A DNA stretch of 64,000 nt. It comes from Verpa conica. Lineage: Eukaryota > Ascomycota > Pezizomycetes > Pezizales > Morchellaceae. The position numbers were made by a program, and so were the translations under genes. Below are positions 42,700 through 54,176 of the stretch, piece after piece; the first letter of the stretch is position 1; each line of letters begins with the position of its first letter. The stretch spans positions 682,001-746,000 of the forward strand of contig JAUFSD010000020.1 in NCBI GenBank assembly GCA_033030425.1, given 5' to 3'. The notes under the pieces are model-generated. The model was not told the DNA's origin, ran no database searches, and saw only the letters and a program-made list of their open reading frames with translations.

Positions 42700-45200
42700 T
42701 ACCGTATTATTCTATGATTAGAAAACCACGATCAGAAAGGTCTACGATAGTCGCTCATTGTATTGGCCGATGGGAGTTGGGGCTATAATAGAAGACCGTG
42801 TAGTCAAATTCTAATAGAAAGTTAGCACTGCCCTGAAACGCATAAAACTGTACCATTCTAAGAAAACAGTCAGTGCCCTAGGAATAGGAGTTAAACTCAG
42901 GATCTAGGCGAGTTATAAAACGGTATCATTAGGGAGTGAATTGACGTTATCAGAATTACTTCTAATACATGAAACTTTAAAATGAAGTAACGGAAGTTGA
43001 ATCTTTTGTTAATTGACTGCTTTGTATGCCTATAAAAGCTCTGGAAGAATAATGTGTGCCTGCGGAAGAGTTTGAGCTTCTATAGTATTAGGGGATCAGC
43101 CATGTGATTGTACGTAGATGCAATATAATGATATTATGAGTACTTTCAGCTCACCACCTTGAAACTGTGTATATAATTGGCGAAGCCCCAACGTAGTAAA
43201 CAACACAGCGGAATAGTATCATCAATTGAAGTGCTACTACTCTGACTTTGTAATATAAGTTTAGTTTGACAGAAATTGGAATAGCAGTATATACTTTTGA
43301 AAGCATCAACATTTCGGATAGTGCCTAGATATTCGCACAGTACTTGCAAGTCACATATAAAGGTTAGCTGCATTAACATGGAGAAACATATATAAGAATC
43401 ACTATCCGTTTTACTATTTATTGTCTTTAATCGTATCTGTTGAGTGAATGTATCTTTTCACTGTTGGAACTCCCGTAAGACATCACTAAATATCCTAGTT
43501 CTGTTTCTTAAGGCTTTCAGCTGTGTAGTATCAAGTCTCTCATGACGAATTATTACCTCTCACTCGGTACTACAGTATTGCAGCCGTGGCTTTTGCTCTC
43601 GACGTATCAGTGCATCTACTTCTCCACCTTTACCACTCACCCCTCGCCATCAGCATTCTACTAATACAGAGAAATCCTGAAGCTGTACTACCCCGTGCAG
43701 CTATTGTTTTTCCTTCATTAATCTCTGCAAAACCTCACTACGTTCCTTCGTCGAAAACTGGCTACATCTAGTGTACAGGTATAGTATTTTCCGCCCTGAG
43801 GCGGGCATTAACCTGTTCACTATCTCTAGCCATAGTCTATATCTCTTACTAATTAACGTTTATGATTCCTCTGATCAGGTTATTAGACCCGAACTTGCAT
43901 AGTATTACATATTAATGAGAAAGAAAAAAAATGATAGTATTACATTGTCGTTCGTGCATTTTATTTTAGTTGTATCGTTCTTAGGTGTATTATTACACGC
44001 GTTACTGATAACAGTGGGGGCAACCGGGCATTCTTTCTGTGCTTAATACTAGAACTGGACGCCTTATATTCCACAGTCTATCCTATCCGAGGACTATACA
44101 TGCCATAAGGCACGGAAATCAAGAACTAGAAGGACTTAATGGACTGTTGTCACCGATACTAGTGGGTTTACCCAAGTGCCTCAACCCACCAAGGGAAAAT
44201 TTTAGGTGTTCATCTATGGAACTAGGGTCGATATTGTATTGTGTGTCTTGCCGAAAAACGGTAGGTTATCTGTTTGTTGAGGCACTTTAAGCCTCATGGT
44301 GCGGAGGACTTCCAGCCCCAGACAGACCACGACTCACAGTCCATCTGGTTCTAGGGCCTCCCTAGCTGTAAGAAGAATATCAGTCTTGGACTGAAGGTAG
44401 CGAAACTAGACACAATGGGTTACCATCTGCTGTAAGAGATTGACCTGGGCCGGCCCAACCCTCTTTAGGTGGTCCAGGCTTACAATAAGATGACAGTACG
44501 GATACGACTCTACAACCGGTGATGACCGACTAGCGATTGTGAGTCAAAGTTCCCACAAACATAATAACCCGTTCTGCCTACATAGGGACTACAGGTACTC
44601 CCAGTGTTTTTAATAGGGCAGTCTGTCAGTCCTGGGACTAGGACAAGACGCCCTATAGTTCTATAGTAATCCCAGCCTCTCTTCGGGGCTGTCCAGGGCG
44701 TAAGGAACGAGGACTAAGAACTGCATAGAACTTCATAGGGCGCTAAGCTGTCAGCGCTTTGGTTTTATTTGTTCCAAACTAGTCATCAGACTTGACTACT
44801 CCTACCGAGGTTGTGATTGGCAGCAGATAATGTATGATCTTTCTCTAGAATAGTTCAAAAGATACTTTGGCAGGTGTCTATAGGGCTCCATAGGGCCCTA
44901 CGGTCCATCTAGTCCTAGGATTAATGCAGGGCCCCGGATGTTTGGGAACGCTGGAATTTCTAATTAGGCTCATCACGGCGGCAAACGAACCCATTGATGT
45001 TCACAAAAGTAGCGAATAGAAGATGCAGGGCCCTGTCCTATGAGTAATAGTCTTCTTAAAGCACTCTTTCTCTATCCAACTGAGTATGGTAGTGCCTAAT
45101 ATGTATTATATATATCAAAATCTAACTACACACAGGCACATGATATCGCTCATGCACCCTATCTACTCTATATTACCAAGTATATTGTATTCTACCCAGA
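42700..45200. other. Gene-free stretch
   Basis: There are only short, low-quality frames (for example 43146-43379 minus and 44039-44290 plus), without motifs, introns or promoter context. I see no transposon hallmarks and no tRNA. Bases 44300-45000 carry many CTAGG/CCTAG and GGGCC motifs but no clear repeat structure. Confidence 0.35.
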
Positions 45201-45203
45201 TAC

Positions 45204-46782
45204 CTACCTTGAACATTCAGACCTGATGGCCACTTCGGAGCATGCATCCGTTCCAGAGCCCCATTGACTACAAAGTGTATTGCACGGCACTCCGGGCTAA
45301 TAAGTTTCAAAATTAGTGGACTGTTCCGGTAATCAGAAAGCTAACTACGGATTAGATTAATAGTTACCTTAACAAAGACCCTATACTCCTGCCCGAGGAA
45401 AGGCAACCTCCACTGAACATCAACACCATCAAGTGTCTCATTGAACCCAGGATCTGCCTTGAACCCAGCCCTACAGGCACAGTAGTTCTGAGTCCCGGAT
45501 TCCGTAGTGATACAACTCGTTGTAATATCACACTTGTTATCAAGCGGAAGGGGCGAGCATGTATCGCACCCCTCAACTGTACAGGTCGCCGAACATCCAT
45601 CGCCACTAACCGTATTTCCATCGTCACAGTCCTCTCCTCTCTCTACTATCCCATTACCACATACCGGAATAGTCGGGTTCTGACACTCATCTGAATAAAT
45701 TTTACATATCCTCGCCGCATCACCCTCCGTCGGTGACTCGGGCTCCCATGCAAAGACAGTCTTGCCATTGAGACCCACGAGAGTCTTACCATCCCAGGAC
45801 GCAAAGCCGGTTTCTCGGTAGTGCATGACGGAGCCGATATCATACTGGTCGTCCATGTAGTAGTAGTCCAGATGGCGGAATGAGCATGCCCAGCCCCAAC
45901 AGGTGGTGTCTTCGCAGCATTTCTCAGGCGCCCCAGGGCAGGGAGTGTCGGCGCCTCCATAAGTGTCATAGTCCATTAGGGCAGAGCAGTTGAAAAAAAC
46001 ATTTTCGTCTCGGTCAGGGCGTTGGTGCTCGTGTTGGAGGCCTAGGGCATGGCCCAATTCTAGTAAGAGTGGGTTAGTACGGCGCTATTACCGAACTGTA
46101 GGGAAGGGCGTACCGTGGACAGTGCTCGCAACACCGCAGGAGATATCCAATGAGATTGTCATTCCCCAAATGTTATTGTACCCAATTGGTGCTTTATTCG
46201 CGATCTTGATTAGATGGGGTTATTGCAGTTTTTCTCAGGGGGATATCACTCACCCCAGCAAGACGGTTGTCCCTCCGTCAGGACAATATTCACAACTCCG
46301 AGAATAGTTTCACTACCAGTTGGCATCTGCTGGAAAATCAAAAACGGACTGGCTTGCTTCCACTTCTCAATGGCCTGTCCCACTCTCCAAAATAGATACG
46401 ACTCCGCATTCGCATCATTGAACTTATACTTGAACACCGCACCTGGCCATTTCTGGGCCGTTGAATTAGGAAAGATTGAAAGGGACCTAGAATCTAACAT
46501 GCTCTCAACACGATTACGAGTTTGAATACCACCATCGGGGACCTGAAGCGCTAATAAATCTTTCTCGAGACCAATGCTAATATCTCCATGGGCGATAGCG
46601 TAGCCTTGGTCTACGAAGTAAACTACGCGCTCGGTTTCGGCTTCAAGACCTCTTGCGTTGAGGGTGTTAGAGACTGCAATTTTAACGGATTTGAACTCCC
46701 GCTGAGGAGGGGTTTGGGTTTGATTTGTAGCGGCGTAAACGATTGCTGGGAGGACACAGAGGAGTACCTGGATGGGTAGCAT
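45204..46782 (-). CDS. Secreted astacin-family (M12A) zinc metalloprotease with DUF4215-type Cys-rich repeat
   Basis: The exons I derive are 46782-46254, 46191-46114, 46059-45368 and 45296-45204 (minus). Introns are 54-71 bp, phases are consistent, and the product has 463 residues. A signal peptide of about 18 residues (M-L-P-I-Q-V-L-L-C-V-L-P) is followed by a pro-region. The zinc site spans the second splice junction and matches the full astacin pattern H-E-x2-H-x2-G-x2-H-E-x2-R-x-D-R, with H202, E203, H206 and H212 the zinc and catalytic residues. The Met-turn S-V-M-H-Y follows (M281, Y283). A Cys-rich module, C-G-N-G-x4-G-E-x-C-D-D-G-N (about 336-362), is of the DUF4215 type common in bacterial secreted proteins. 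The last exon adds a short Cys-containing tail. It should be an extracellular endopeptidase. Astacins are uncommon in fungi, so horizontal origin is possible. The stop in exon 4 overlaps a possible further donor (GTAGGT). Confidence 0.85.
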
Positions 46783-48740
46783 GTTGTGAAAGGTAAAAGG
46801 GAAGGTAAACGAGTGACTTTTATGATATTAGAAAATGCTCGGGTAACGAACGAAGTATTGGTGAAGCAAGAGTGCACCACGGTGATTGTGGTATGTCGGT
46901 AAAGAATGACTGTGGGATGGTGTAGATAGAATGCTCGATGGTCATGGTGATCTCGGTGTTCTTATAGAACCAGTTTGGTTCAATTGAGATTAATCTTTGT
47001 ACCAGCATTCCCGGGACATCATACCACTATACTCATAGTAGCTGAATACCATACGATTATGATAATAGGTTTACCATTGTGTGAACGGTGTATCCATGGT
47101 AGTTCCTAAATATAGCACCGTATTAGTAGCTGTGTGGGCCTAAGGTGTATACAGCTAATGGGGACAAAATAGGACCCTGGTAGTGCTAGATTCAGATAAC
47201 TCGAATAAAGAATACGGGGGGATAATTAATTAAAACTTTATCTCGCGTGGCGATCTAGCTTATTCCCCCTGTCAGGAACAAATCTACCGTATATTCCTAG
47301 TAGCGGGATCCCCCGAAGCTTGCCAAATTTAGGACCCGGGAGGTATGCCGACCCGTCAGCACCACTGACATTATTGCTACACTAGAGAACTCCCGCACGA
47401 ACCAAGAACTCGCGGAGGAGACATGAACATGATACATGGATGTTATATGGTGCTGTGGCTTTGCCGAGGTAGTGGCGCATGTGCTCCACGATGAAATAAA
47501 CACAGCAAGTGATGTTACTTTGGCCTGGGATCTCGGAACTATTATGTAATAAGACACCATTTAACCCCTTTCCACGGGAGCTCGCTGTGACTATGTACCG
47601 TGGAACCCGGACCAACTCACAGCCGTCTCCATGTATTCCCACTGTCTATTTTGGTGATTCGGTTTATCAAATACATCCACCTCTCTAAACTTGCGGTCTG
47701 AGCTTTTGGCTTCCTATAGCGGTAGAGCTGGAACTGGGGTGGCAGACTAGAGGATAAAACGTCATGTGCGCACTTAATACGGCTGTATTCCCTGGTCGTG
47801 ATTTTGCTGCCCCTAACCCTATCTATTTCTTAAAGCCGCAACCAACAAAAAGGCCACAAGATGCCCAGCGGGTGGTATCGTTAGTATCTTCCTTCGCATA
47901 TCCACCTTGTATGTTAAAGGTTTTCCTGCCGGAGCGTATCTAGAGAAATAACCCTAACCCTCATTGATCCCGTCGTTAATCTTACAATATGCGGCCTATC
48001 TTGCTAAAACTAGCTGCAGGAACAAAATATAGGTAAGTGAGCTACTCTAGAATAAGGAGGTTGTTTGTCAAGACGGGAAGAATATTCCGAACACGAGAAT
48101 CTACCCTTGTATAGGTGTTCCTTGCAGCAATCTAGAACACTGAGGGTTGTAGCGCAGGAAACGGAGAATTGAGCGGGTGCAGCAAAAGCTCGGTTAGCTG
48201 TCAGACATAAGCATAACAAGGATATGCCGCAGGATACTATGTTTCTAGAATCTGTGAAGTTCCTGGGGTAATCCCGGAAGTCTCATATTATACTTACCCT
48301 GTTCTTCCCTACAGCACCGGCTATCCCCGGTATTGCGGTCGATATTTCCGTCAATATAGTTATGGCGTTGTGTTCAACGCTAGTTAACTCATATACAACA
48401 ATTACACACTCCTACTACTTCCTCATTCTGTTGGTATAGGACCGCTCGCACATAATTTGAAACACAATTCACTGGAGTGGACTACCCCACCGAGAAGTAT
48501 TTTCCTTCGAGCAAGATACCTAGGTACCTTGCGCAACCTAAGTTCATGTACTACTAAGAAATAATTAGAGTTCTCTATCTCTCTATAGAGCCCCTATACC
48601 GTATTCGGAGTCACCAGCTGGATGATGATACAATTTCAATAAGTATCTAAACCCACTTATAATCTCCCAAAAGTGTTGTTTACATGTAGTTCTGTGTGAG
48701 TTACATAATGGCACACCACTGCGGCCTAACCCTGACAAAG
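46783..48740. other. Gene-free stretch with telomere-like motifs
   Basis: No supported gene. CCCCTAACCCT (47810-47820) and AACCCTAACCC (about 47950-47960) are short telomere-like motifs. The first 200 bp should hold the promoter of the astacin gene. Short minus frames at 47297-47642 and 48010-48219 show no motif. Confidence 0.35.
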
Positions 48741-50186
48741 TCATACTCCCTTCCCTGTGGACTGACTCTCGCGGTCTTCCTCCAAAAGTTTCAAAATTTG
48801 CGCCATCAAAGGAAAAGGGTTATTCTTCTGAATTCGTCGGGCATAGTGAAGTACATTGTGCCCGCCAAGGTCACAAGCTATCGGACTTGCACCAGATCTC
48901 AGAAGAAACCGAATCAAAGGAATATAGCGCGGGTTATGCTGCCTCACCGCCCAGTACAGTACAGTCATCCCTTCATGATCACGTGCATCAACATCCAAAC
49001 CGTTATCCAATAATAATTGAAGGACTTCCTCCTGCCTGGAACTAAAGTATCGGTCCATTGCTGCCAAGTGGAGTGCCGTGGATCCCTCAGACATATGATT
49101 GATGTCTAGCCCATTGCGGAGTAACACTTCAAACATCGTTTTCGTAGCGGATAGGGCGAGAAAAAATAGTCGTCTTCCGTCTATCCCAGCCAGACTGATA
49201 TCGGCCCCACTATCCAGGATCGCTTGTACTAGTTTCTCATTGCCCCTCCTTATCGCTGACAGAAGTGGTGTGTTGCCTACCCGATCTCGTATGTTAACAC
49301 CAGCTCCATTTTGAAGGAGCAGGTGCACCATTTCCGTCTTTTCCTGCTGGACTACTATCTGTAGCGCTGTCTCACCACCGTATGCTCGAAAATTTATATC
49401 AATCCCTGCAGCAAGCAGTGTTTCTACCATGTGACGGTCTGGGGGATTGGGCCGGAGGGCTAAAAAAAGAGCGTTGGCACCGTACCCGAGGCGGGCATTG
49501 ATATTCGCTCCACTATCGAGAAGCATCTCCACCATGTCGATATTCCCATTACTAACCGCCAGATGTAAGGGTGTTGCAGACTGTGTGTGGGCCATGCTGT
49601 TGACATCAGATCCGTCACGAATCAGGGAAGCAACTACAGTACAGAGTCCTCCCACCACTGCCATATGTAGAAGGGTGAGTCCCCTTCTGTCGGAGGTCTC
49701 CTCCTGCGCGTGGATGTTCGCTCCTCTTTGAATCAAGAGGTTTACTGTACTCTCATGGCCATGACATGCTGCCAGAAACAAAGAAGTCATTCCAGTTATC
49801 CTTTCAAGGACTGGCACGCATTCTTTACGTCTGTGCGAGAGTTCAATATTTATACCATGGTCAAGCATTATGGTAACACCTTCGTCCCAGCCAGTTTGAG
49901 CTGCCCAATGTAGGGCTGTTTGACCATCAAGCCAAGAGTCAATGAGAGCACCTTTGTCAAGTGCTAGAAGGAGTGCTGTCTTGCGACGATTCTTTGCGGC
50001 CCAGGGGAGGATAAAGTTTTTGTGTGTTACAAAAAATTCGTAGAAGAATGGGGTGAATAACTGGTTGAGTACACGGCTAGTGAGGAGAAGAGCGTGAACA
50101 TCTTTCGGAGTAAGCTCATCTTTGATGCAATAGATGATGTCGATAGGACAGTTTAGCCAATCGAAAGACTGGTCAATAACGGACAT
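48741..50186 (-). CDS. F-box-like / ankyrin repeat protein
   Basis: This single-exon protein has 481 residues. Residues about 8-50 look like an F-box (L-x-C-P-I-D-I-I-Y, then L-L-L-T-S-R-V-L-N). From about 85 to 470 there are 10-11 ankyrin repeats with the T-P-L-H-L-A-x3-G and V-x-L-L-L-x-x-G-A-x-I-N signatures, several of them clean. The C-terminus is polar. Proteins of this plan are expected to be substrate adaptors of SCF ubiquitin ligases, the ankyrin array binding the target. They are strongly expanded in some ascomycetes. The frame is intact, and the ATG at 50186 is followed directly by the F-box, so this start is preferred. The gene lies divergent from a second F-box ORF, 253 bp away. 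Confidence 0.9.
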   Translation of the reverse strand: MSVIDQSFDWLNCPIDIIYCIKDELTPKDVHALLLTSRVLNQLFTPFFYEFFVTHKNFILPWAAKNRRKTALLLALDKGALIDSWLDGQTALHWAAQTGWDEGVTIMLDHGINIELSHRRKECVPVLERITGMTSLFLAACHGHESTVNLLIQRGANIHAQEETSDRRGLTLLHMAVVGGLCTVVASLIRDGSDVNSMAHTQSATPLHLAVSNGNIDMVEMLLDSGANINARLGYGANALFLALRPNPPDRHMVETLLAAGIDINFRAYGGETALQIVVQQEKTEMVHLLLQNGAGVNIRDRVGNTPLLSAIRRGNEKLVQAILDSGADISLAGIDGRRLFFLALSATKTMFEVLLRNGLDINHMSEGSTALHLAAMDRYFSSRQEEVLQLLLDNGLDVDARDHEGMTVLYWAVRQHNPRYIPLIRFLLRSGASPIACDLGGHNVLHYARRIQKNNPFPLMAQILKLLEEDRESQSTGKGV

Positions 50187-50325
50187 GATCTAAGGGGTGG
50201 AATAGTTAGCAGTCGTATCAAAACTGGAATGACCAACTCACATCCGTCAGGGATTGCAGTAATGGTAGGGCGGAGAACCCAGACGAGGCACCGGGATTCG
50301 TAGTGCAACCGAGTTGACCCTCCGG

Positions 50326-50397
50326 TAATCTTATCTTATCGGATTCAATCTAATATGATCTAGATTCTCCACATGATAAGATCTAGACAAGATAAGC
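50326..50397. promoter_or_regulatory. GATA-factor site cluster between two divergent F-box genes
   Basis: Within 70 bp there are two overlapping CTTATC/TTATC sites (about 50329-50340) and two GATAAG sites (about 50374-50380 and 50390-50396), separated by repeated GATCTAGA. Fungal GATA factors bind HGATAR sites, so this could be a shared nitrogen- or iron-responsive control region. Confidence 0.4.
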
Positions 50398-50439
50398 CCC
50401 CCCCATATTTTACGTCGTGTTAACCTGCAGTCATCTTTC

Positions 50440-50784
50440 ATGGTGATGGCGGGCCTTGTGAGCCTGCCAACGGATATCTTCTTACAAATCCTCAGCCTTC
50501 TTGCAGTTGTCGACACTATCAGCACTTGTCGTGTCTCAAAGACCCTGCGGGGGAGAGTCACTGTACCTCTCCTCCGCCTCTACCACTCAGTTGTGCAGAG
50601 AAGTACTGGTGGCGTTGACAACGTCTACATCTATTCCTACGGTCTGTCATATATTATCCTCGAGTCGCTAAACGTGTTCATGAACTTTCAATTTATTGGA
50701 CTTATTCTACCATCGACGACTCTACTGATGACACTCATGAGCAGATTGGGGGGCACACATTGGTATCGCATGGTCCAGGTATAG
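50440..50784 (+). CDS. F-box ORF, possibly a truncated F-box/ankyrin gene
   Basis: The 114-residue frame begins with a convincing F-box (residues 5-45: L-V-S-L-P-T-D-I-F-L-Q-I-L-S-L-L, then C-R-V-S-K-T-L). The remaining 65 residues are hydrophobic and match no repeat. An F-box protein normally continues with a long substrate-binding domain, so this is either a truncated gene or a first exon. I found no good downstream exon up to 51150. It is divergent from the ankyrin gene at 48741-50186 and may be a decayed paralogue of it. Confidence 0.5.
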   Translation: MVMAGLVSLPTDIFLQILSLLAVVDTISTCRVSKTLRGRVTVPLLRLYHSVVQRSTGGVDNVYIYSYGLSYIILESLNVFMNFQFIGLILPSTTLLMTLMSRLGGTHWYRMVQV

Positions 50785-53700
50785 CGCGCATCAATCAAGT
50801 GATAACTTCCTATAAAAGTAGTTATCAATATAGAAAATATAACATATAGCCAAAGCTCTATTCCAAAAAGTTTTGATATTTTCAGCAGCTACTCCTTAGC
50901 CCTTATTGTGGTTCTAGCGTGGTGGCTTTGGCCTTGGTCGTTGCTATGGGTACCTCGGGGTTTCAGATCGTTTTGGCCGCTAATAATAATATTAGATAAA
51001 TCGTGCCTGGTATCGTTAATGTTCCATCCAACATCATCCCGTCCATATAGTCTACGGGTCCCTTGGTTTGTCAAATGGGTCGTTGCTGGTAAAATAGGTA
51101 TACCAGTTCACGACGATTACGTGATCATAAAACCCTAACCCATAAGTTGTTTCACAACAGCATCTGAGCTATAGTATTCCAATAAACCCCATTTACTTTT
51201 GCCTTTTTATGGTCACAAGTTGTGCCGGAACAGATCGCATCTCAGCTTCGTTTTATCCGGTGGTGTTTCATTTATTAATCGTGAGACCCTGGATCTAGTT
51301 GAGCGCACTCAGCCTCATGTTCGGCAGAGATACATCCTCGCTTAGTACCCCTGTCATGCCTCGCATCATGTGTGGGGCATTTCCCGTGCATAGTCATGAG
51401 GCTCTGCTTCGTGCACACCTTCAACATTGGAGGCGAGGGCTGGTAGTTCGGCAATTCTGCACCGGGGGAAATCGGCAATCAATGCCGACCATCGGGCAAT
51501 ACAAGTTTACGATATAACTTTGCTTGTAGCTTATTGCATGTTTATTTTTTAAAGACTTTTACTCCTGCTCCTAATTTTTCATGGGGTTTAATATACGCCC
51601 AAGTTCTGTCATCATCAGATTAAATTTTGCAGTACTCATAGAATGAACTAACTTCTGCGACCCGCCGGAAGAGTTACTTGAAGTTTGTGTATTATTGCTT
51701 TACGGAGCCCCCTCGGCTAGTTAATACGAAATAAAGCCTGGTTATAAGGATGGATGTGGTTGTATTTCATAGCTTGAGGTATAGAGGACTGCCTTCGTTC
51801 TGAGATATATGATCTATCGAGGCTGCTGCTGGTGGTGGTGGTGGAATACTCTAATAGCAGAGGGATTTACGCTGGTAGGGGGTCCTGGGATTTGGTTGAT
51901 AAACTGCTGTAGTTCTACGCCAAATGTGTCTTCTAGGGTCCATGAGACCCACAATTTATTTGCCTTACATCACGAGAGAATGCAGAGATTATTCATATTA
52001 TTAATGGTGGTCGCGTAGTGAGTCTGACTCGGTAGGTGCTACAACTCCAGTGGCTGTTAAAATTAGAAGCAAGTACAGTTTAATAAAAAGGTTATATACG
52101 CGACTTTACCTCTGTCGCTAAAAAACCTTATATCTTATCTGATAAGATACAGCTGTCGAAACTGTTTGTTTGAGCTGAACCACTCAGGTCAAATTAATTC
52201 GAGAAAGACTTCCAAGTTAATAAGCCAGAGCTATAATACCCAGTATTGTACCACAGACACTACAACAATTAGTGGCCTGATAATCTTTCCATGATATTGT
52301 AGTCGAAGTGGGGGGCAGGCTCGTTCAGACAAGGGTCATATTACCGCGGATCATTGAGGCCCGGTGTAGAGCCTACAAAACGGTGACACATATCTCGGGT
52401 ACTTCCAGCTGTCTTAGAAAAATCATGTACCAGTTCCAGCTAGAATCGTTGTCTACTTTATCATCAACAAAAGTCCACTTCATAATAGTAACTGTGTTCG
52501 CACCGAAGATTGAGGCCCAGACCTACTAGAAGTATAAGTGGCTTTACCGGTCTCACTCATGAACCCTACAACACAAAGTACAACCATGGCGAAAGGGCAG
52601 TTATTTGTATGCCTGCCGGGTGGACAGATATTATCAAGACCTCAGTGAACTATTAAAACGGGTAGAGTACAAAAGACCGGCGGACATTGATTATGATGTG
52701 GCTTGTGGTCGGTCAATTCTAGGGGCTGTGGATGTTTCGTGGTGAGAGATTGACGTTGGAAATTCCTAAGAGCGGTAGTGCACATGAGACCGATCTAGCT
52801 TCCCGCAGTGGCAAACGCTCCCAGCTTGGCAAATACTTTTTATTTGTTAATGTCGATAGGTACCTTGGATGCCTTTGTAATGATTGCTAGAATGATAAGA
52901 CACCACGAGATAGGCACTATGATATAGTTATAAGTCACCTATATCCACTCTTGATATTACTGTAGCATAGCGTTTTCTCATTGGTAAGTTGACCAGGATG
53001 TTACTATGTCACAAGTATCGGGAATAGGGTAGGGTACCATATTCTGTAACTAGATAGACTAATTGTTAAATGTAGATATTTGAGCCTGAAAATCGAGGAG
53101 GGGTATCTATACTTTACGAGGACTGATTATATAAACCTAGTATAGCCTGTACGCTTTACCGAGTACAATAGATGGTCCGGGTTTCCAATCGCCAGTGCAA
53201 GATGGCTCTTGTATTTACAGAACTAGAATAAGGGAAGATTTTTTATTCTGAGTGGAGTATAGCCCGTTGATTGAACTAATGTCTAGAGAGAGAAATCTAT
53301 CTATATAATGTTAGACTCTTCTAGATAGGTAGTGGTTATCGTTGCTAACGAACGACCTTAGTATTCACTAGGATAAGCGTACCGGAACCAGTGAGAAGGA
53401 TTACCATATTTTCTCCAGCTTTACTATTCAGTAAGAGAGGTGGTGGCTGATAGGCTTAAGTATATCATATGATTGTCTAAGGAGGCTGAAGCTTTGTAAG
53501 GGGCTCTAAAACACGTAAACATTTGCCAATAAATAGGTAATAGAGAATGCCAAGAACACGAAAACGTAGGAAGCATCTAATTAGATCAACATAGATTGTA
53601 CTACGTGACATATATTTCCTTGTTTCAAACTCCTTAATGATTGTAAAAATGTCAAAGGTGGTAAGCTCGGGGGGCAGACGAACCTGTATTTTGCCAGATA

Positions 53701-53956
53701 TACCCCTGATTCTTGCCATTTTGGTGCCTCTACAGTAAATAGACCCATGATATTACAACGGCCATCATATCTAAGGTTTCCCGTGCGAGCGTATTTTAGT
53801 AATCAACATAGTCATTTATCTTATGCCAGTACGCCGTTTGGATGATAGATGATTAGATTACTGACAAAGACTGCATTCGGGTGGCTATCTATGGTAGTGT
53901 GGCTGAGGTTTGGCCAATGTGGATCAGATAAGATAAGCCATTTCTGCGTCATAAAG
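50785..53956. other. Gene-free stretch with a palindromic GATA site
   Basis: No supported gene. A perfect 19-bp palindrome (52131-52149) fuses two inverted GATAAG sites. A telomere-like AAAACCCTAACCC lies at 51130-51142. Frames at 51299-51517, 52308-52529 and 53477-53719 carry no motif. Confidence 0.35.
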
Positions 53957-53970
53957 AAGCTCAAAGTGTG

Positions 53971-54162
53971 GACCCGGCGCCCAAATGGGACATGTGGACC
54001 TGCGGTGGAGTGAGATTGGTGGTGTTTGCTGGCCTTGAGCCGGTTGGGGTATTCCGCACCCGGTAGGGTGAAGCCCTGCAAGCACCTCTGATAGAGTGTG
54101 GAGTGCGAGTACCATAGCCTTAGGGCTCCATGTACTATGATAAAATAATAATAATAATAATA
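53971..54162 (+). mobile_element. 5'-truncated LINE tail with AAT microsatellite and 14-bp target duplication
   Basis: A 192-bp insertion lies between direct copies of AAGCTCAAAGTGTG (53957-53970 and 54163-54176). It ends in AATAATAATAATAATA, preceded by TAGGGCTCCATGTACTATG. A long target duplication, an untemplated-looking 3' tail and a missing 5' part are the hallmarks of target-primed insertion by a non-LTR retrotransposon. The 3' block is shared with 62175-62249. Confidence 0.8.
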
Positions 54163-54176
54163 AAGCTCAAAGTGTG

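Noticed and set aside
43586..43771. 61-codon plus-strand ORF with a hydrophobic start
   Set aside because: No promoter, intron or family signature; the length is as expected by chance.
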